Below are positions 27,628 through 36,870 of a stretch of 64,000 nt of DNA, in pieces. Location of the stretch: assembly GCF_002419815.1 (NCBI RefSeq), contig NZ_DIGV01000016.1:103023-167022 (forward strand), in the 5' to 3' direction. Every line of letters begins with the position of its first letter. Position 1 is the stretch's first letter. A program made the position numbers and the translations under genes. The notes beneath the pieces are model-generated. The model made no database searches, was not told the origin of the DNA, and saw nothing but the letters and a program-made list of their open reading frames with translations. Source of the stretch: Brevundimonas sp. UBA5713. GTDB taxonomy: Bacteria; Pseudomonadota; Alphaproteobacteria; Caulobacterales; Caulobacteraceae.

Positions 27628-28674
27628 ATGGCCTCAGTTGCACGTAAACGCCTGCCCCTGATCATTGCTGTCGTCGTCGGCCTTGCCCTCATTATCGGGG
27701 GAACGGTCTGGTGGGTCGGCAAGCAGCGCTGGGAAAAGACCGACAACGCCTTTGTCGAGGCGGATTCGGTCATGGTCTCCCCGCGCATCAGCGGTCAGGT
27801 GGTCGAGGTGCTGGTGCGCGATAACCAGCACGTCGAGGCCGGAGACATTTTGGTGCGTCTGGACGATTCCGACGCCCGCGCCGCGCTGGCCGAAGCCGAG
27901 GCCGATCTGGCTGCCCTGCGTGCCGCCGTTGGAAATGTGGATGCACAAGTGGAGCAGCAGCGCGCCGCTATCGCCGCCCGCGCCGCCTCGGTCGAACAAT
28001 CGCGCACCCAAGCCAATCTGGCCCAGAAACAGGTCGAGCGTTACGATCGTCTGGCCCAACAGGGCTGGGTCTCGGGTCAGCGCATCGATGCCGAACACGC
28101 GCAGGCCGACACAGCCCGATCCAGCGTCCGTCAGGCCCAAGCGGCCCTGACTGCGGAACAGCGGACGCTCGGCGTTCTGACGTCATCGCGGGCCCAGTCA
28201 TCCGCCGCCGTTCAAAAAGCCGAAGCCGCCGTGGAAAAAGCCCGCCTGACGCTGGAGCGTACGGTCATCCGCGCCCCCATCGCCGGTACGGTCGGCGCGC
28301 GCGGCGTCCGCCCCGGTCAGGTCGTGCAGGCCGGCAGCCAGATGATGACCCTGGTGCCGGTGCAGGACGTCTATGTGGTTGCCAACTTCAAGGAGACCCA
28401 GCTGGCGCGCATGCAGCTGGGCCAGAGCGTCAGCATCAAGGCCGACGCCTTCCCTGATCTGAAGATTACCGGTCGCATCGACAGTTTTGCCCCCGCCACC
28501 GGTTCCGAGTTCGCGCTTATTCCGGTTGAAAACGCCACCGGCAATTTCACCAAGGTGACCCAGCGCGTGCCCGTGCGCATTGCGGTTGAAAACGCGCCCA
28601 GCCTGAATCTTCGTCCCGGCCTGTCGGTCCATGTGACGGTCGATCTCAAGAGCACGCCTGCGGATCGGTCATGA
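27628..28674 (+). CDS. emrA: HlyD-family membrane fusion protein (EmrA-like)
   Basis: 348 aa from ATG 27628; an in-frame ATG at 27586 is possible. One N-terminal transmembrane helix (LPLIIAVVVGLALIIGGTVWWV) is followed by a biotinyl-lipoyl half (NAFVEADSVMVSPRISGQVVEV), a long coiled coil (about residues 95-200) and the second lipoyl half (IRAPIAGTVGARGVRPGQVV). It bridges the inner-membrane pump to an outer-membrane channel. It overlaps the pump gene by four bases. Confidence 0.92.
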   Translation: MASVARKRLPLIIAVVVGLALIIGGTVWWVGKQRWEKTDNAFVEADSVMVSPRISGQVVEVLVRDNQHVEAGDILVRLDDSDARAALAEAEADLAALRAAVGNVDAQVEQQRAAIAARAASVEQSRTQANLAQKQVERYDRLAQQGWVSGQRIDAEHAQADTARSSVRQAQAALTAEQRTLGVLTSSRAQSSAAVQKAEAAVEKARLTLERTVIRAPIAGTVGARGVRPGQVVQAGSQMMTLVPVQDVYVVANFKETQLARMQLGQSVSIKADAFPDLKITGRIDSFAPATGSEFALIPVENATGNFTKVTQRVPVRIAVENAPSLNLRPGLSVHVTVDLKSTPADRS

Positions 28675-30266
28675 CCGCCGCCGCCCCCGCCGCAGGGACA
28701 GCGCCCACCACCACGGGCGATGCACCGGAGATTAACTGGAAGGCCCTGATGCTGGGCTTTTCCGGCATGGTCATTGGCCAGTTCATGGCCATTCTGGACA
28801 TCCAGATCGTCGCTGCCTCCCTGCCCCAGATTCAGGCGGGTGTCGGAGCCTCGGCTGACGAGATCAGCTGGATCCAGACGGCCTATCTGATCCCCGAGGT
28901 GGTCATGATCCCGCTGTCGGGCTTCCTGTCGCGGCTATGGGGCACGCAAAAGGTTTTCATGGCCTCCTGCATCGGGTTTCTGATCACCAGCATTCTGGTC
29001 GGAATGTCGACATCCATCGAGATGATGATCTTTTTCCGTGCCATTCAGGGCTTTGTCGGCGGGGCCATGATCCCGACCGTCTTCGCCGTCGCTTTTACGG
29101 CCTTTCCACCCGAACGACGCGTGACGGCCAGCGTGATCATGGGCCTGATCGTCACCTTGGCTCCCACCGTCGGGCCGACACTGGGCGGGCATTTGACGGA
29201 GTGGCTCAGCTGGCGCTGGCTGTTCTTCATCAACGTGTTCCCCGGCATGATCGTGCTGTTTCTGGTCGGTCGCTACGCCAATTTCGACAAGGGTGATCCG
29301 TCTCTGGCCAAGGGGTTCGACTGGCTGGGCCTGATCCTGATGGCCAGCTTCCTGATGAGCCTGCAGTTCGTGCTGGAGGAAGGTGCCAAGGACGACTGGT
29401 TTGCCGATGACATGATCCTGTTGCTGACGGTCGTCGCGTCTTTGGCAGGGCCCGCCTTCATCTGGCGCTCGCTGACCTCAAAAAATCCGATTGTCGAGCT
29501 GCGGGCCTTTGCCAACCGCAACTTTGTGGTCGGTGTCATCATGACCTTTATTGTCGGCGCGGCCCTGTTCGGCGGCTCCTTCCTGATCCCGCTATTTCTG
29601 GGTCGGGTGCGCGAATATTCGGCCGCCGAAGTGGGCACCACCATGGTGGTGTCGGGCCTGTCCATGTTCGCCATGGGGCCGATTGCCGGACGGCTGGTGC
29701 GCAAGGTCGATGCCCGCATCCTGATGTTCATCGGCTTCGTCATGGCCTCATGGGGCATGTGGGATGCCCGTCTGGTCACAGAGGACTGGGCCTTCTGGGA
29801 TTTTGCCGGCGTACAGGCCATGCGCGGTGCAGGCGTCATGCTGGCCATGATCGCCTCGCAGCAGGTGACCATGACCACCCTGCCCCCGCACATGGTCAAG
29901 AATGCATCTGGCCTTGTGAACCTGTCGCGTAATGTGGGCGGGGCCTTTGGTCTGGCCTTCCTCAACACCAGCCTGACCGAGAACACGGCGCGACACATGG
30001 TCGAATTGACCAGCCGCATAGATCAGACCCATGTGCAGGTTCGACAGATGATCGAGGCGCTGAGTGTGCGTTTTGCCGGATCGGTCGACCCGCACGGGTC
30101 CGCCGTAAAGGCGGTCTATGGCATGCTGCAGAAGAAGGCCACCACGCTGGCTTTTGGCGATGCCTTTGCCCTGCTGGCCAGTGCCTGTGCGCTCGCCGCC
30201 TTCGTCACCCTGTTCTCGCGCCCGGCCAAGCCGGGAGGATCACCCCCCTCATCCGAGGTGCATTAG
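28671..30266 (+). CDS. emrB: DHA2-family MFS multidrug efflux pump (EmrB-like)
   Basis: 531 aa, 14 membrane segments. DHA2 motifs are GQFMAILDIQIVAASLPQI in TM1, DEISWIQTAYLIPEVVMIPL and GFVGGAMIPTVFA with motif A/C-like glycine-rich stretches. Proton-driven export of hydrophobic drugs. ATGA overlap with emrA, and the tetR start directly abuts its stop. Confidence 0.95.
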   Translation: MTAAAPAAGTAPTTTGDAPEINWKALMLGFSGMVIGQFMAILDIQIVAASLPQIQAGVGASADEISWIQTAYLIPEVVMIPLSGFLSRLWGTQKVFMASCIGFLITSILVGMSTSIEMMIFFRAIQGFVGGAMIPTVFAVAFTAFPPERRVTASVIMGLIVTLAPTVGPTLGGHLTEWLSWRWLFFINVFPGMIVLFLVGRYANFDKGDPSLAKGFDWLGLILMASFLMSLQFVLEEGAKDDWFADDMILLLTVVASLAGPAFIWRSLTSKNPIVELRAFANRNFVVGVIMTFIVGAALFGGSFLIPLFLGRVREYSAAEVGTTMVVSGLSMFAMGPIAGRLVRKVDARILMFIGFVMASWGMWDARLVTEDWAFWDFAGVQAMRGAGVMLAMIASQQVTMTTLPPHMVKNASGLVNLSRNVGGAFGLAFLNTSLTENTARHMVELTSRIDQTHVQVRQMIEALSVRFAGSVDPHGSAVKAVYGMLQKKATTLAFGDAFALLASACALAAFVTLFSRPAKPGGSPPSSEVH

Positions 30267-30875
30267 ATGCCCCGCGCCCTAGGCCAGATCGACGAGCAGA
30301 AAAGCGAAGACATTCTTCGTGCCGCCATCGACCTTTTCGCTCGAAAAGGACCAAAGGCGTCGATGGCCGAAATCGCGCGTGAAGCCGGCGTTTCGAAACA
30401 AACCCTGTACAACCGCTATCCGTCCAAATCCGATCTGGCGCGGGCTTTGCTGACCATGCGCTCCATGGCCATCACCGCGCCGCTGAATGCAGATCTTGAT
30501 GCCGTGACCGCCCTGACATCTGTCGCCGAGGCCTTGCTGGACAGGATCAACCTTCCTCAAAGCACAGACCATCTTAGGGCACTGGCGCTGGTTTCGCGCG
30601 AAGACAGCGAACTGGCCAACGCCGTTTACGAGGCAGGACCGGGAAGAAGCCTGGACCGGTTGGCCGCCTGGCTCCAAATCCAGAATCAACGCGGCGTTCT
30701 GAACATCGAAGATGCGCAGCAGGCGGCCGAGATTTTTATAGGCATGGTGCAGGGCCATGCCTATCTGCGTCTGGTTCTGAACATGCCCCCCTTGGCGGGC
30801 CGCGACCTCAATGCCCATGCCCGCGAGGCCGCCCACCGGTTTGTTATGGCCTACGCCCGGCCTTCGGGCCTCTAG
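30267..30875 (+). CDS. TetR-family regulator of the efflux operon
   Basis: 202 aa. N-terminal HTH: ILRAAIDLFARKGPKASMAEIAREAGVSKQTLYNRYPSKSDLARALL. The C-terminal part is a ligand-binding helical domain. It begins at the base after the emrB stop, so it is almost certainly co-transcribed and probably autoregulates emrAB. Confidence 0.93.
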   Translation: MPRALGQIDEQKSEDILRAAIDLFARKGPKASMAEIAREAGVSKQTLYNRYPSKSDLARALLTMRSMAITAPLNADLDAVTALTSVAEALLDRINLPQSTDHLRALALVSREDSELANAVYEAGPGRSLDRLAAWLQIQNQRGVLNIEDAQQAAEIFIGMVQGHAYLRLVLNMPPLAGRDLNAHAREAAHRFVMAYARPSGL

Positions 30876-30959
30876 ACATTGGCCTTAATCCCAAGATCAG
30901 CCTAAACGGGAAGGGTCTAACCTTTCGAGGCCGCCTGTGTGGCCTTGTGGAGCCCCAAT

Positions 30960-31739
30960 ATGCTGATCCAATTCTCGTCCTGGCCTGAAATCGATGCCCA
31001 TCTGAAGTCGGGCCACGTTCTGGCCAAGACGGTTATCGTCCCTATCGGTTCGAACGAGCAACACGGCCCGACCGGCCTGCTGGGCACCGACTGGATGTGC
31101 CCCGAGATCATCGCTCACGCCGCTGAAAAGAACGACGAGACCATTCTGGTGGCTCCGACCTTCAATATCGGCATGGCCCAGCACCACCTCGCCTTCCCCG
31201 GCACCATCACCCTGCGCCCGTCCACCTTTATGGGTGCGATTGCCGACTGGGTGTCATCGCTGGCCCGCCACGGCTTCGAGCGCATCTATTTCCTCAACGG
31301 CCACGGCGGCAATGTCGCCACCATCGAAGCCGCCTTTGCCGAAATCTATGCCGAGTGGTCCTTCACGCCCGAGCCGTGGGCCGAGCGTCCGCCCTTCGTG
31401 CTGAAGCTGCGTAACTGGTGGGACCTGCCGGGCGTGCAAAAATTCTGCGAGGACATGTTCCCGACCGGCCATGGCTCGCACGCCACGCCGTCGGAAATCG
31501 CCGTCACCTACGCCGCCTATCCGGACCGCGTGAAAACCGCGACCTATGAGCCGAAGATTGCTCCGAACGGCCCGATCCGCGATGCCAACGACTATCGCGC
31601 CCGCTTCCCCGATGGCCGTATCGGCTCGGATCCGGCGCAGGCCTCGCCTGAAAAGGGTCAGCAGATCATCGACAAGGCCATTCCCGCCCTGATCGCCGAC
31701 ATCAACGCCTTCGCCACGGAAGTTCTGCCGGTCGCCTGA
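30960..31739 (+). CDS. Creatininase-family amidohydrolase
   Basis: 259 aa from ATG 30960 with GTGGAG nine bases upstream. Metal-site motifs: IGSNEQHGPTGLLGTDW (Glu, His, Asp), HHLAFPGT, YFLNGHGGN and GHGSHATPSE. Family members include creatinine amidohydrolase, the FAPy deformylase ArfB and MftE. The substrate here is undetermined. The stop overlaps the next start (TGATG). Confidence 0.9.
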   Translation: MLIQFSSWPEIDAHLKSGHVLAKTVIVPIGSNEQHGPTGLLGTDWMCPEIIAHAAEKNDETILVAPTFNIGMAQHHLAFPGTITLRPSTFMGAIADWVSSLARHGFERIYFLNGHGGNVATIEAAFAEIYAEWSFTPEPWAERPPFVLKLRNWWDLPGVQKFCEDMFPTGHGSHATPSEIAVTYAAYPDRVKTATYEPKIAPNGPIRDANDYRARFPDGRIGSDPAQASPEKGQQIIDKAIPALIADINAFATEVLPVA

Positions 31740-32212
31740 TGGATAAAGCTCTCCGTACCGTACTGCGTGATGCCGAAAACAATGTGCGCCTTGGCCAGGA
31801 AATGGCCGAGGCGTCTGCGGTTGTATTGCAAAAACGGCTGGAGATGCTGGCCGGTGCTGCGGTCGACCCTCTGGGGGCGAACCACAGCGAAATCGGCCTG
31901 ATGGGCAGCGAAAAGGTCGAGGCGTTCAGCGCCTCGGCCCACGCTGCAGGCGAAGCCGCCCTGAACCTGAGCGACTCCTGTCTGGAGATCGCCCGCCGCA
32001 ACAGCGAGACCGTCCAGTCCAATCTGGATGCCCTATCGCGCGAACCCAGCGAGGCCAGCCGTCTGGCCCTGCAAACCGAACAGATCGCCCAGTTTTGGGG
32101 ACAGGCCATGATCGACAGCATCGAGCTGTGGAGCCAGAGCCTGAAGGCACAGGCCGACATCATCGCTCCTGTCCACGCCGCCGTGACCCAAAACGCCGAG
32201 CGTCTTAAGTAG
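31739..32212 (+). CDS. Phasin-like coiled-coil protein
   Basis: 157 aa, almost entirely amphipathic helix, no cysteine motif or membrane segment. The pattern (repeated Ala/Gln/Ser/Glu helices, FSASAHAAGEAALNLSDSCLEIARRNSETVQSNLDAL) is that of the phasin 2 family of PHA-granule-associated proteins. The call rests on composition and pattern. Translationally coupled to the creatininase gene. Confidence 0.6.
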   Translation: MDKALRTVLRDAENNVRLGQEMAEASAVVLQKRLEMLAGAAVDPLGANHSEIGLMGSEKVEAFSASAHAAGEAALNLSDSCLEIARRNSETVQSNLDALSREPSEASRLALQTEQIAQFWGQAMIDSIELWSQSLKAQADIIAPVHAAVTQNAERLK

Positions 32213-32370
32213 GCCTAACGCCCTTCGGGCTACTTGAGGGGGTTTTACCTGCCCTATCGCCCCTCGGGCTACTTGAGGGCTGTGTTAGCCGCCCTAACGC
32301 CCTGCGGGCTACTTGAGCGCTGTTTTACCTGCCCTAACGCCCTTCGGGCTACTTGAGGGCGTGTCAGGCC
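32213..32370. repeat. Four tandem 40-bp hairpin repeats
   Basis: Four copies at 32213-32250, 32251-32290, 32291-32330 and 32331-32370. Each has core CCCTAACGCCCTTCGGGCTA then CTTGAGGGC. Every unit can fold: an inner GCCC-TTC-GGGC loop, with outer GCCCT/AGGGC pairing. The array begins at the base after the phasin-like stop and the last copy overlaps the final codons of the convergent Rieske gene. It may act as a compound terminator; no long T-tract follows any unit. Confidence 0.85.
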
Positions 32371-32759
32371 GTCCGAACCACGCCGTTCACGACCTGCACC
32401 GACCAAGGGGTCAGCTTGCCGCCTGCGCACGGACCACCGATGCAGGCTCCTGTCAGCGGCTCGAACACCGCCCCGTGCCAGCCGCACAGGATCAAAGAGC
32501 CGTCGCTGGACAGATAGCGGTCCAGCTCCATGGCAATGGGAAAGCCTGCATGCGGGCAGCGGTCGACCCAGCCCGCGACGGCACCGTCCTTCTTCACCAC
32601 AAAGCCGTGGAAGAAGGCATCGCCTATTTGCAGCACAAAGCCGCGCGAGCCGGGATCGGCCAGATCCGTTTCCAGACACAGCGCGACATTGGCCGGCGTT
32701 TTCCAGACGCGCTTGCGCTCCGGCTGCGCCTCGGGCGTAGGATTGGCGGCTTCGGTCAT
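32364..32759 (-). CDS. Rieske [2Fe-2S] ferredoxin-like protein
   Basis: 131 aa. Rieske ligands are Cys68-x-His70 (CPHAGF) and Cys92-x2-His95 (CGWHGA). There is no signal peptide or fused catalytic domain, so it is a small soluble ferredoxin type. It is the last gene of the tsaD-gpsA-Rieske run and overlaps gpsA by four bases (ATGA at the gpsA stop). Electron partner unknown. Confidence 0.9.
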   Translation of the reverse strand: MTEAANPTPEAQPERKRVWKTPANVALCLETDLADPGSRGFVLQIGDAFFHGFVVKKDGAVAGWVDRCPHAGFPIAMELDRYLSSDGSLILCGWHGAVFEPLTGACIGGPCAGGKLTPWSVQVVNGVVRTA

Positions 32760-33754
32760 TCGCGCTCGGGTTTGATCGGGCGGCTCAGCAAGTTTTCGAT
32801 GGCTGAATCCACAGTGGTTTCACCGGCCAGAACAGCGGCGACAGCCTCGATGATCGGCGTGTCCACACCCAGTTTGCGCGACAGCTCACGCACCGCCGGG
32901 GCGCTCTCATAGCCCTCGGCCACCGAGCGCTTGCCCGCCAGCGCCTGCTCCACCGTCTGGCCCTGTCCCAGAGCCAAACCGAGGCTCATATTGCGCGACT
33001 GTGGGCTGGAGCAGGTCAGAACCAGATCGCCCAGACCGCACAGGCCGGTCACCGTCTCGGCCTTGCCGCCTAGAGCCTCGGTCACGCGCACGATTTCGGC
33101 AAAACCACGGGTGATAACGGCGGCGTGGGCGCTGCGGCCCATTTCGCGGCCTTCGACAATGCCGCAGGCGATGGCCAGCACATTCTTCAGCGCTCCGCCC
33201 GTCTCGGCCCCGATGATGTCCTCCGCATAATAGGGACGGAACACGGGACCGGACAAAGCGCCCGCCAGTTTTTCGGCCATATCGATATCGGCGCAGGCCA
33301 GCGTTACCGCGCTGGGCAGGCCACGCGCCACTTCGCCCGCAAAGCTGGGGCCCGACAGGACGGCGGTAATGGCGTGGGGAATGGTCTCTTCCAGCACCTC
33401 GGCCATCAGCTTCAGCGAGCCGCGCTCGATCCCCTTGGAGCACAGCACAATTGGCAGGCCCTCACGGGCATAGGGTGCAAAGGCGCCCAGCGTCGCACGC
33501 ATATGCTGGGCAGGCGGCACGGCCAGAATGATGTCGCAACCCGCCAGATCGGCCAGATCCGGCGTCACCGTGATCGAGGCATCCAGTTCCACGCCCGGAA
33601 GGAAGGCTTCGTTTATGCGGCGTTCGCGGATGGATTCGACCACCTCCGGCTCGCGTGCCTGAAGCGTGACCTTAAGGCCTGCGGCTGCAGCGCTCTGTGC
33701 CAGTGCGGTGCCCCAGGCCCCCGCACCGATAACCCCTGCCGTTTTGAATTCCAT
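32756..33754 (-). CDS. gpsA: sn-Glycerol-3-phosphate dehydrogenase (NAD(P)+)
   Basis: 332 aa from ATG 33754, preceded by CCGGAG. Rossmann motif GVIGAGAWGTALA at the N-terminus, SGPSFAGEVARGLPSAVT, and the catalytic lysine in GALKNVLAIACGI. It reduces dihydroxyacetone phosphate to glycerol 3-phosphate for phospholipid synthesis. Follows tsaD by 35 bases. Confidence 0.97.
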   Translation of the reverse strand: MEFKTAGVIGAGAWGTALAQSAAAAGLKVTLQAREPEVVESIRERRINEAFLPGVELDASITVTPDLADLAGCDIILAVPPAQHMRATLGAFAPYAREGLPIVLCSKGIERGSLKLMAEVLEETIPHAITAVLSGPSFAGEVARGLPSAVTLACADIDMAEKLAGALSGPVFRPYYAEDIIGAETGGALKNVLAIACGIVEGREMGRSAHAAVITRGFAEIVRVTEALGGKAETVTGLCGLGDLVLTCSSPQSRNMSLGLALGQGQTVEQALAGKRSVAEGYESAPAVRELSRKLGVDTPIIEAVAAVLAGETTVDSAIENLLSRPIKPERE

Positions 33755-33789
33755 AGTCACTCCGGTGGCGGTGAAGTCCCCGCAGGGGT

Positions 33790-34956
33790 TCACGCCTTGG
33801 CGCCTTTGCGCCCTTGTTTCTTGTGCACAGGGTCACCCATTGCGCGCGCCTCGTCCAGAGGCCATCGCGGGCGAGCCACCGCGTCGAGGTCCGACACCCA
33901 GCCTTTTTCCAGCCGCTCGGCCCCCGCCAAGGCGATCATGGCCGCATTGTCAGTGCAGAAAGCCAAAGGCGGCGCAAAGAAGCCGAAACCGTATTTGGTC
34001 GCCAGATCGGTCAACGTCTGGCGAATGGTCTTGTTGGCCGCCACACCGCCCGCGACCACAAATAGTCTTTGTTTGGTCCCTACCTTCTCGCCCGCGGGGC
34101 TCGGCTGCTTGAGGGAGGATGGGTCGTACGGCACCAGCTCCGGATGGCTTTCCAGATAGGCCTTCATCGCCCGCTCGGTGCGTTCTTTCAGCTGCCGCGC
34201 GATCGCCTTTTGGACCGCATCGGCCAGATCGGCCTTGTCCTGCTCGGTCTCGCAGGTCGCCGCCAGTCGCGACGCCGCCGTCTTCAATCCCGAGAAGGAA
34301 AAGTCGCAGTCCTTGCGGCCCAGCAGGGCGCGCGGCAGGTCAAAGCGCGATCCATCGCCCTTAGCCGCGAGCTTCTCCAGCGCAGGCCCACCGGGATAGC
34401 CCAGACCCATGGCCTTGGCGATCTTGTCAAAGGCCTCGCCCGCCGCGTCATCAATCGTGGTACCCAGACGGCTCATGTCACCGATGCCGCGCACTTCCAG
34501 CAGTTGGCAGTGACCGCCCGAAACCAGCAGCAGCAGGAAAGGATAGGCCGTCTCTGCCCCCAAACGCGCCGAGACCGCATGGCCTTCCAGATGGTTCACC
34601 GCCAACAGCGGCAGATCACGCGCCAGCGCCACCGCCTTGCCATAGGACAGTCCCACCATCACCCCGCCAACCAGTCCGGGGCCGGCCGTCGCCGCCACGG
34701 CGGACAAATCGTCCCACCCCAGACCAGACTGCTCCATGGCCTGACGGGTCACGGTATCGATCATTTCGACGTGGCTGCGGGCCGCGATTTCAGGCACCAC
34801 CCCGCCATAGGCGGCATGCTCGTCGATCTGGCTGTGTATGACGCTGGACAGGACCGTCGCGCCGTCAGGACCAAGGCGCACGACCGAGGCCGCGGTCTCG
34901 TCGCAGCTGGTCTCCAGACCCAAAACCACGAGACTCTCGGCCAAGTTTTCGACCAT
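33790..34956 (-). CDS. tsaD: tRNA N6-adenosine threonylcarbamoyltransferase TsaD
   Basis: 388 aa from ATG 34956 (VLGLETSCDETAASVV). Iron-binding HLEGHAVSARL (about residues 114-124), ATP-binding FLLLLVSGGHCQL, and LFVVAGGVAANK near the C-terminus. With TsaB/E/C it makes t6A37 in ANN-decoding tRNAs. An unusual Pro/Ser/Lys-rich insertion of about 20 residues (PSSLKQPSPAGEKVGTKQR) sits just before the conserved LFVVAGG strand. Confidence 0.96.
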   Translation of the reverse strand: MVENLAESLVVLGLETSCDETAASVVRLGPDGATVLSSVIHSQIDEHAAYGGVVPEIAARSHVEMIDTVTRQAMEQSGLGWDDLSAVAATAGPGLVGGVMVGLSYGKAVALARDLPLLAVNHLEGHAVSARLGAETAYPFLLLLVSGGHCQLLEVRGIGDMSRLGTTIDDAAGEAFDKIAKAMGLGYPGGPALEKLAAKGDGSRFDLPRALLGRKDCDFSFSGLKTAASRLAATCETEQDKADLADAVQKAIARQLKERTERAMKAYLESHPELVPYDPSSLKQPSPAGEKVGTKQRLFVVAGGVAANKTIRQTLTDLATKYGFGFFAPPLAFCTDNAAMIALAGAERLEKGWVSDLDAVARPRWPLDEARAMGDPVHKKQGRKGAKA

Positions 34957-35067
34957 GGTCCCATCCTGCGGATTTGCTCCGCTTGGCTGGCTGATATAGT
35001 TCGCGCCGGTATGCATCGGGTCGAGGTAGCGACCCCCCTTCCATTTCGCAATGTCTGGCGCGCTCAT

Positions 35068-36009
35068 ATGACTCCGCTTCTCCGCATCGGCACCCGCCGT
35101 TCCAAGCTTGCTCTGGCCCAATCGGGCATGATGCAACGGGCGATCGGCCGTGCTCTGGGTGTGCCCGAAGCCGAGATCGAGCAAGCCATACCTTTGGTGG
35201 AGATCGTCACCACCGGCGACCGCATTCAGGACCGTCGCCTGCTGGAAGTGGGCGGCAAGTCCCTGTTCACCAAGGAGATCGAAGAGGCCCTGCTGGACGG
35301 TCGCGTGGATGTGGCGGTCCATTCCATGAAGGATGTGCCGGCCGAACAGCCCGCCGGTTTGGCCATCGCTGCCATCCCCGAGCGTGAAGATCCGCGCGAT
35401 GCCTTTATCTGCGTGAACCATGAAGCTTTTGCCGAACTGCCCGAAGGTGCCAAGATAGGCACAGCCTCGCTGCGCCGTCAGGCCCAGTTGCTGTCTCTAC
35501 GCCCCGATCTGCAAATCGAAATGCTGCGTGGCAATGTCGACACCCGCCTGCGCCGCCTGCGCGACGGTGACTTTGACGCCATCCTGCTGGCCTGTTCGGG
35601 ACTGAACCGTCTCGGCCTGTCAGACGTGATTACCGAACGCCTGCCGCTGGACGCCTTCCTGCCCGCCCCCGGTCAGGGCGCCCTCGCCCTCCAGACCCGT
35701 GAAGGCGACGTAGACAGCGACTGGGCGCGCGCGCTGAGCCACGCCCCCACGGCCCTGACCGTCGCAGCCGAGCGCGGTGCCATGCTGGCACTGGAAGGTT
35801 CCTGCCGCACGGCCATCGGGGCCTTTGCCCATATCGAGGGCGAAACCCTGCACATCGGCACTGAAATGCTGTCGCCGGACGGTGCTAGCCGCTGGACCGA
35901 GCGCGGCATTATCTCGGCCAATGCCTCTCAAGACGAGGTCTATGCGCTGGGCCGCGAACTGGGCGAAAAGGTCAAGGCCGCCGCCGGCGACCAGCGGATC
36001 GAGATCTAA
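35068..36009 (+). CDS. hemC: Hydroxymethylbilane synthase
   Basis: 313 aa from ATG 35068 (MTPLLRIGTRRSKLALAQ). Domain motifs are VHSMKDVPAEQ, GTASLRRQAQLLSLRPDL, RGNVDTRLRRL and the dipyrromethane-cofactor cysteine in LEGSCRTAIGAF. It polymerises four porphobilinogens in heme synthesis. The hemD gene follows after two bases. Divergent from tsaD. Confidence 0.97.
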   Translation: MTPLLRIGTRRSKLALAQSGMMQRAIGRALGVPEAEIEQAIPLVEIVTTGDRIQDRRLLEVGGKSLFTKEIEEALLDGRVDVAVHSMKDVPAEQPAGLAIAAIPEREDPRDAFICVNHEAFAELPEGAKIGTASLRRQAQLLSLRPDLQIEMLRGNVDTRLRRLRDGDFDAILLACSGLNRLGLSDVITERLPLDAFLPAPGQGALALQTREGDVDSDWARALSHAPTALTVAAERGAMLALEGSCRTAIGAFAHIEGETLHIGTEMLSPDGASRWTERGIISANASQDEVYALGRELGEKVKAAAGDQRIEI

Positions 36010-36011
36010 GC

Positions 36012-36704
36012 ATGACCACGCCCCGACGCGTCTGGATTACCCGCACGCGCCCCGGGGCCGATCACACTGCCGCGCGCGTGTCAGCACTGGGCTGGCACGC
36101 CGTGGTGGCACCGCTACTTGAGGTACGGCCCATCGCCGATGCGATGCTGCACGCGCCCCTGCCCGATCAAATCGCTTGCCTCGCCCTGACCAGCCCCAAT
36201 ACGCTGGACGCTGTAAGCGACTGGGGTCGTTTCACCCACCTGCCCGCCTATGCCGTGGGTGACACGACCGCCAAGGCCACTGCGGCGGCCGGTTTTGCAA
36301 ATGTCTTGTCGGCACAGGGCGACATCCACGCCCTCGCGACCCTGATCGCAGCCAAAGCCCCGATGGGCATCGTCTTCGCGCCCGGTGCCGCCGAGCCCGC
36401 CGGTGACCTGCCCGCGCTCCTGCCAGACCGCACCGTCATCCGCCTACCGGTCTATGAGACCCTGCCGACCGACGCCCGGATTCCTCACGACATCGACGCC
36501 GTCCTGCTGCACTCACCTCGCGCTGCGCGAATCCTCTCCGAGCGTTTAACGCCCGATCGGGCCCGGACCCTGACCACCATCACCATTTCAGCAGCCGCCG
36601 CAAGGCCTCTCAACGGCCTTCCCTTCAAAGAAATTCGCATCTCCCACACGCCAGATGAAGAAGGTGTGCTGACAGCGCTTGGCAAGTCGCCAACTCCCGT
36701 ATAA
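36012..36704 (+). CDS. hemD: Uroporphyrinogen-III synthase
   Basis: 230 aa, two-lobed HemD fold of low conservation: VWITRTRPGADHTAARVSALGW at the start, LALTSPNTLDAV, AYAVGDTTAKATAAAGF, and LPVYETLP in the second lobe. It closes and inverts ring D of hydroxymethylbilane. Two bases after hemC, so the same operon. Confidence 0.92.
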   Translation: MTTPRRVWITRTRPGADHTAARVSALGWHAVVAPLLEVRPIADAMLHAPLPDQIACLALTSPNTLDAVSDWGRFTHLPAYAVGDTTAKATAAAGFANVLSAQGDIHALATLIAAKAPMGIVFAPGAAEPAGDLPALLPDRTVIRLPVYETLPTDARIPHDIDAVLLHSPRAARILSERLTPDRARTLTTITISAAAARPLNGLPFKEIRISHTPDEEGVLTALGKSPTPV

Positions 36705-36751
36705 GAAACCCGCCTCTCCGCCCCGTCAGGCATTCGCCGACGCGGATCAGG

Positions 36752-36827
36752 GCCGCTTTAGCTCAGCTGGTAGAGCACCGCATTCGTAATGCGGGGGTCA
36801 CGTGTTCGAGTCACGTAAGCGGCACCA
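36752..36827 (+). tRNA. tRNA-Thr(CGT), island insertion target
   Basis: 76 nt with encoded CCA. Acceptor GCCGCTT (36752-36758) pairs with AAGCGGC (36817-36823). D-stem GCTC/GAGC, anticodon stem CCGCA/TGCGG around loop TTCGTAA (anticodon CGT, codon ACG), T-arm ACGTG-TTCGAGT-CACGT, discriminator A, CCA. The tRNA stays intact because its 3' half was duplicated by integration; see the att entries. Confidence 0.97.
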
Positions 36828-36870
36828 CCCTTCCAACAATGTATGAACTTCGCCTAAGGGTAACGTGCCT
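36782..36870 (+). repeat. attL (copy A): 3' half of tRNA-Thr plus flank
   Basis: The first 54 bp (36782-36835) are identical to 49432-49485. Beyond that a further stretch around TATGAACTTCGCCT and TAACGTGCCTTT stays similar with scattered differences. It starts in the anticodon loop of the tRNA. Confidence 0.92.
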
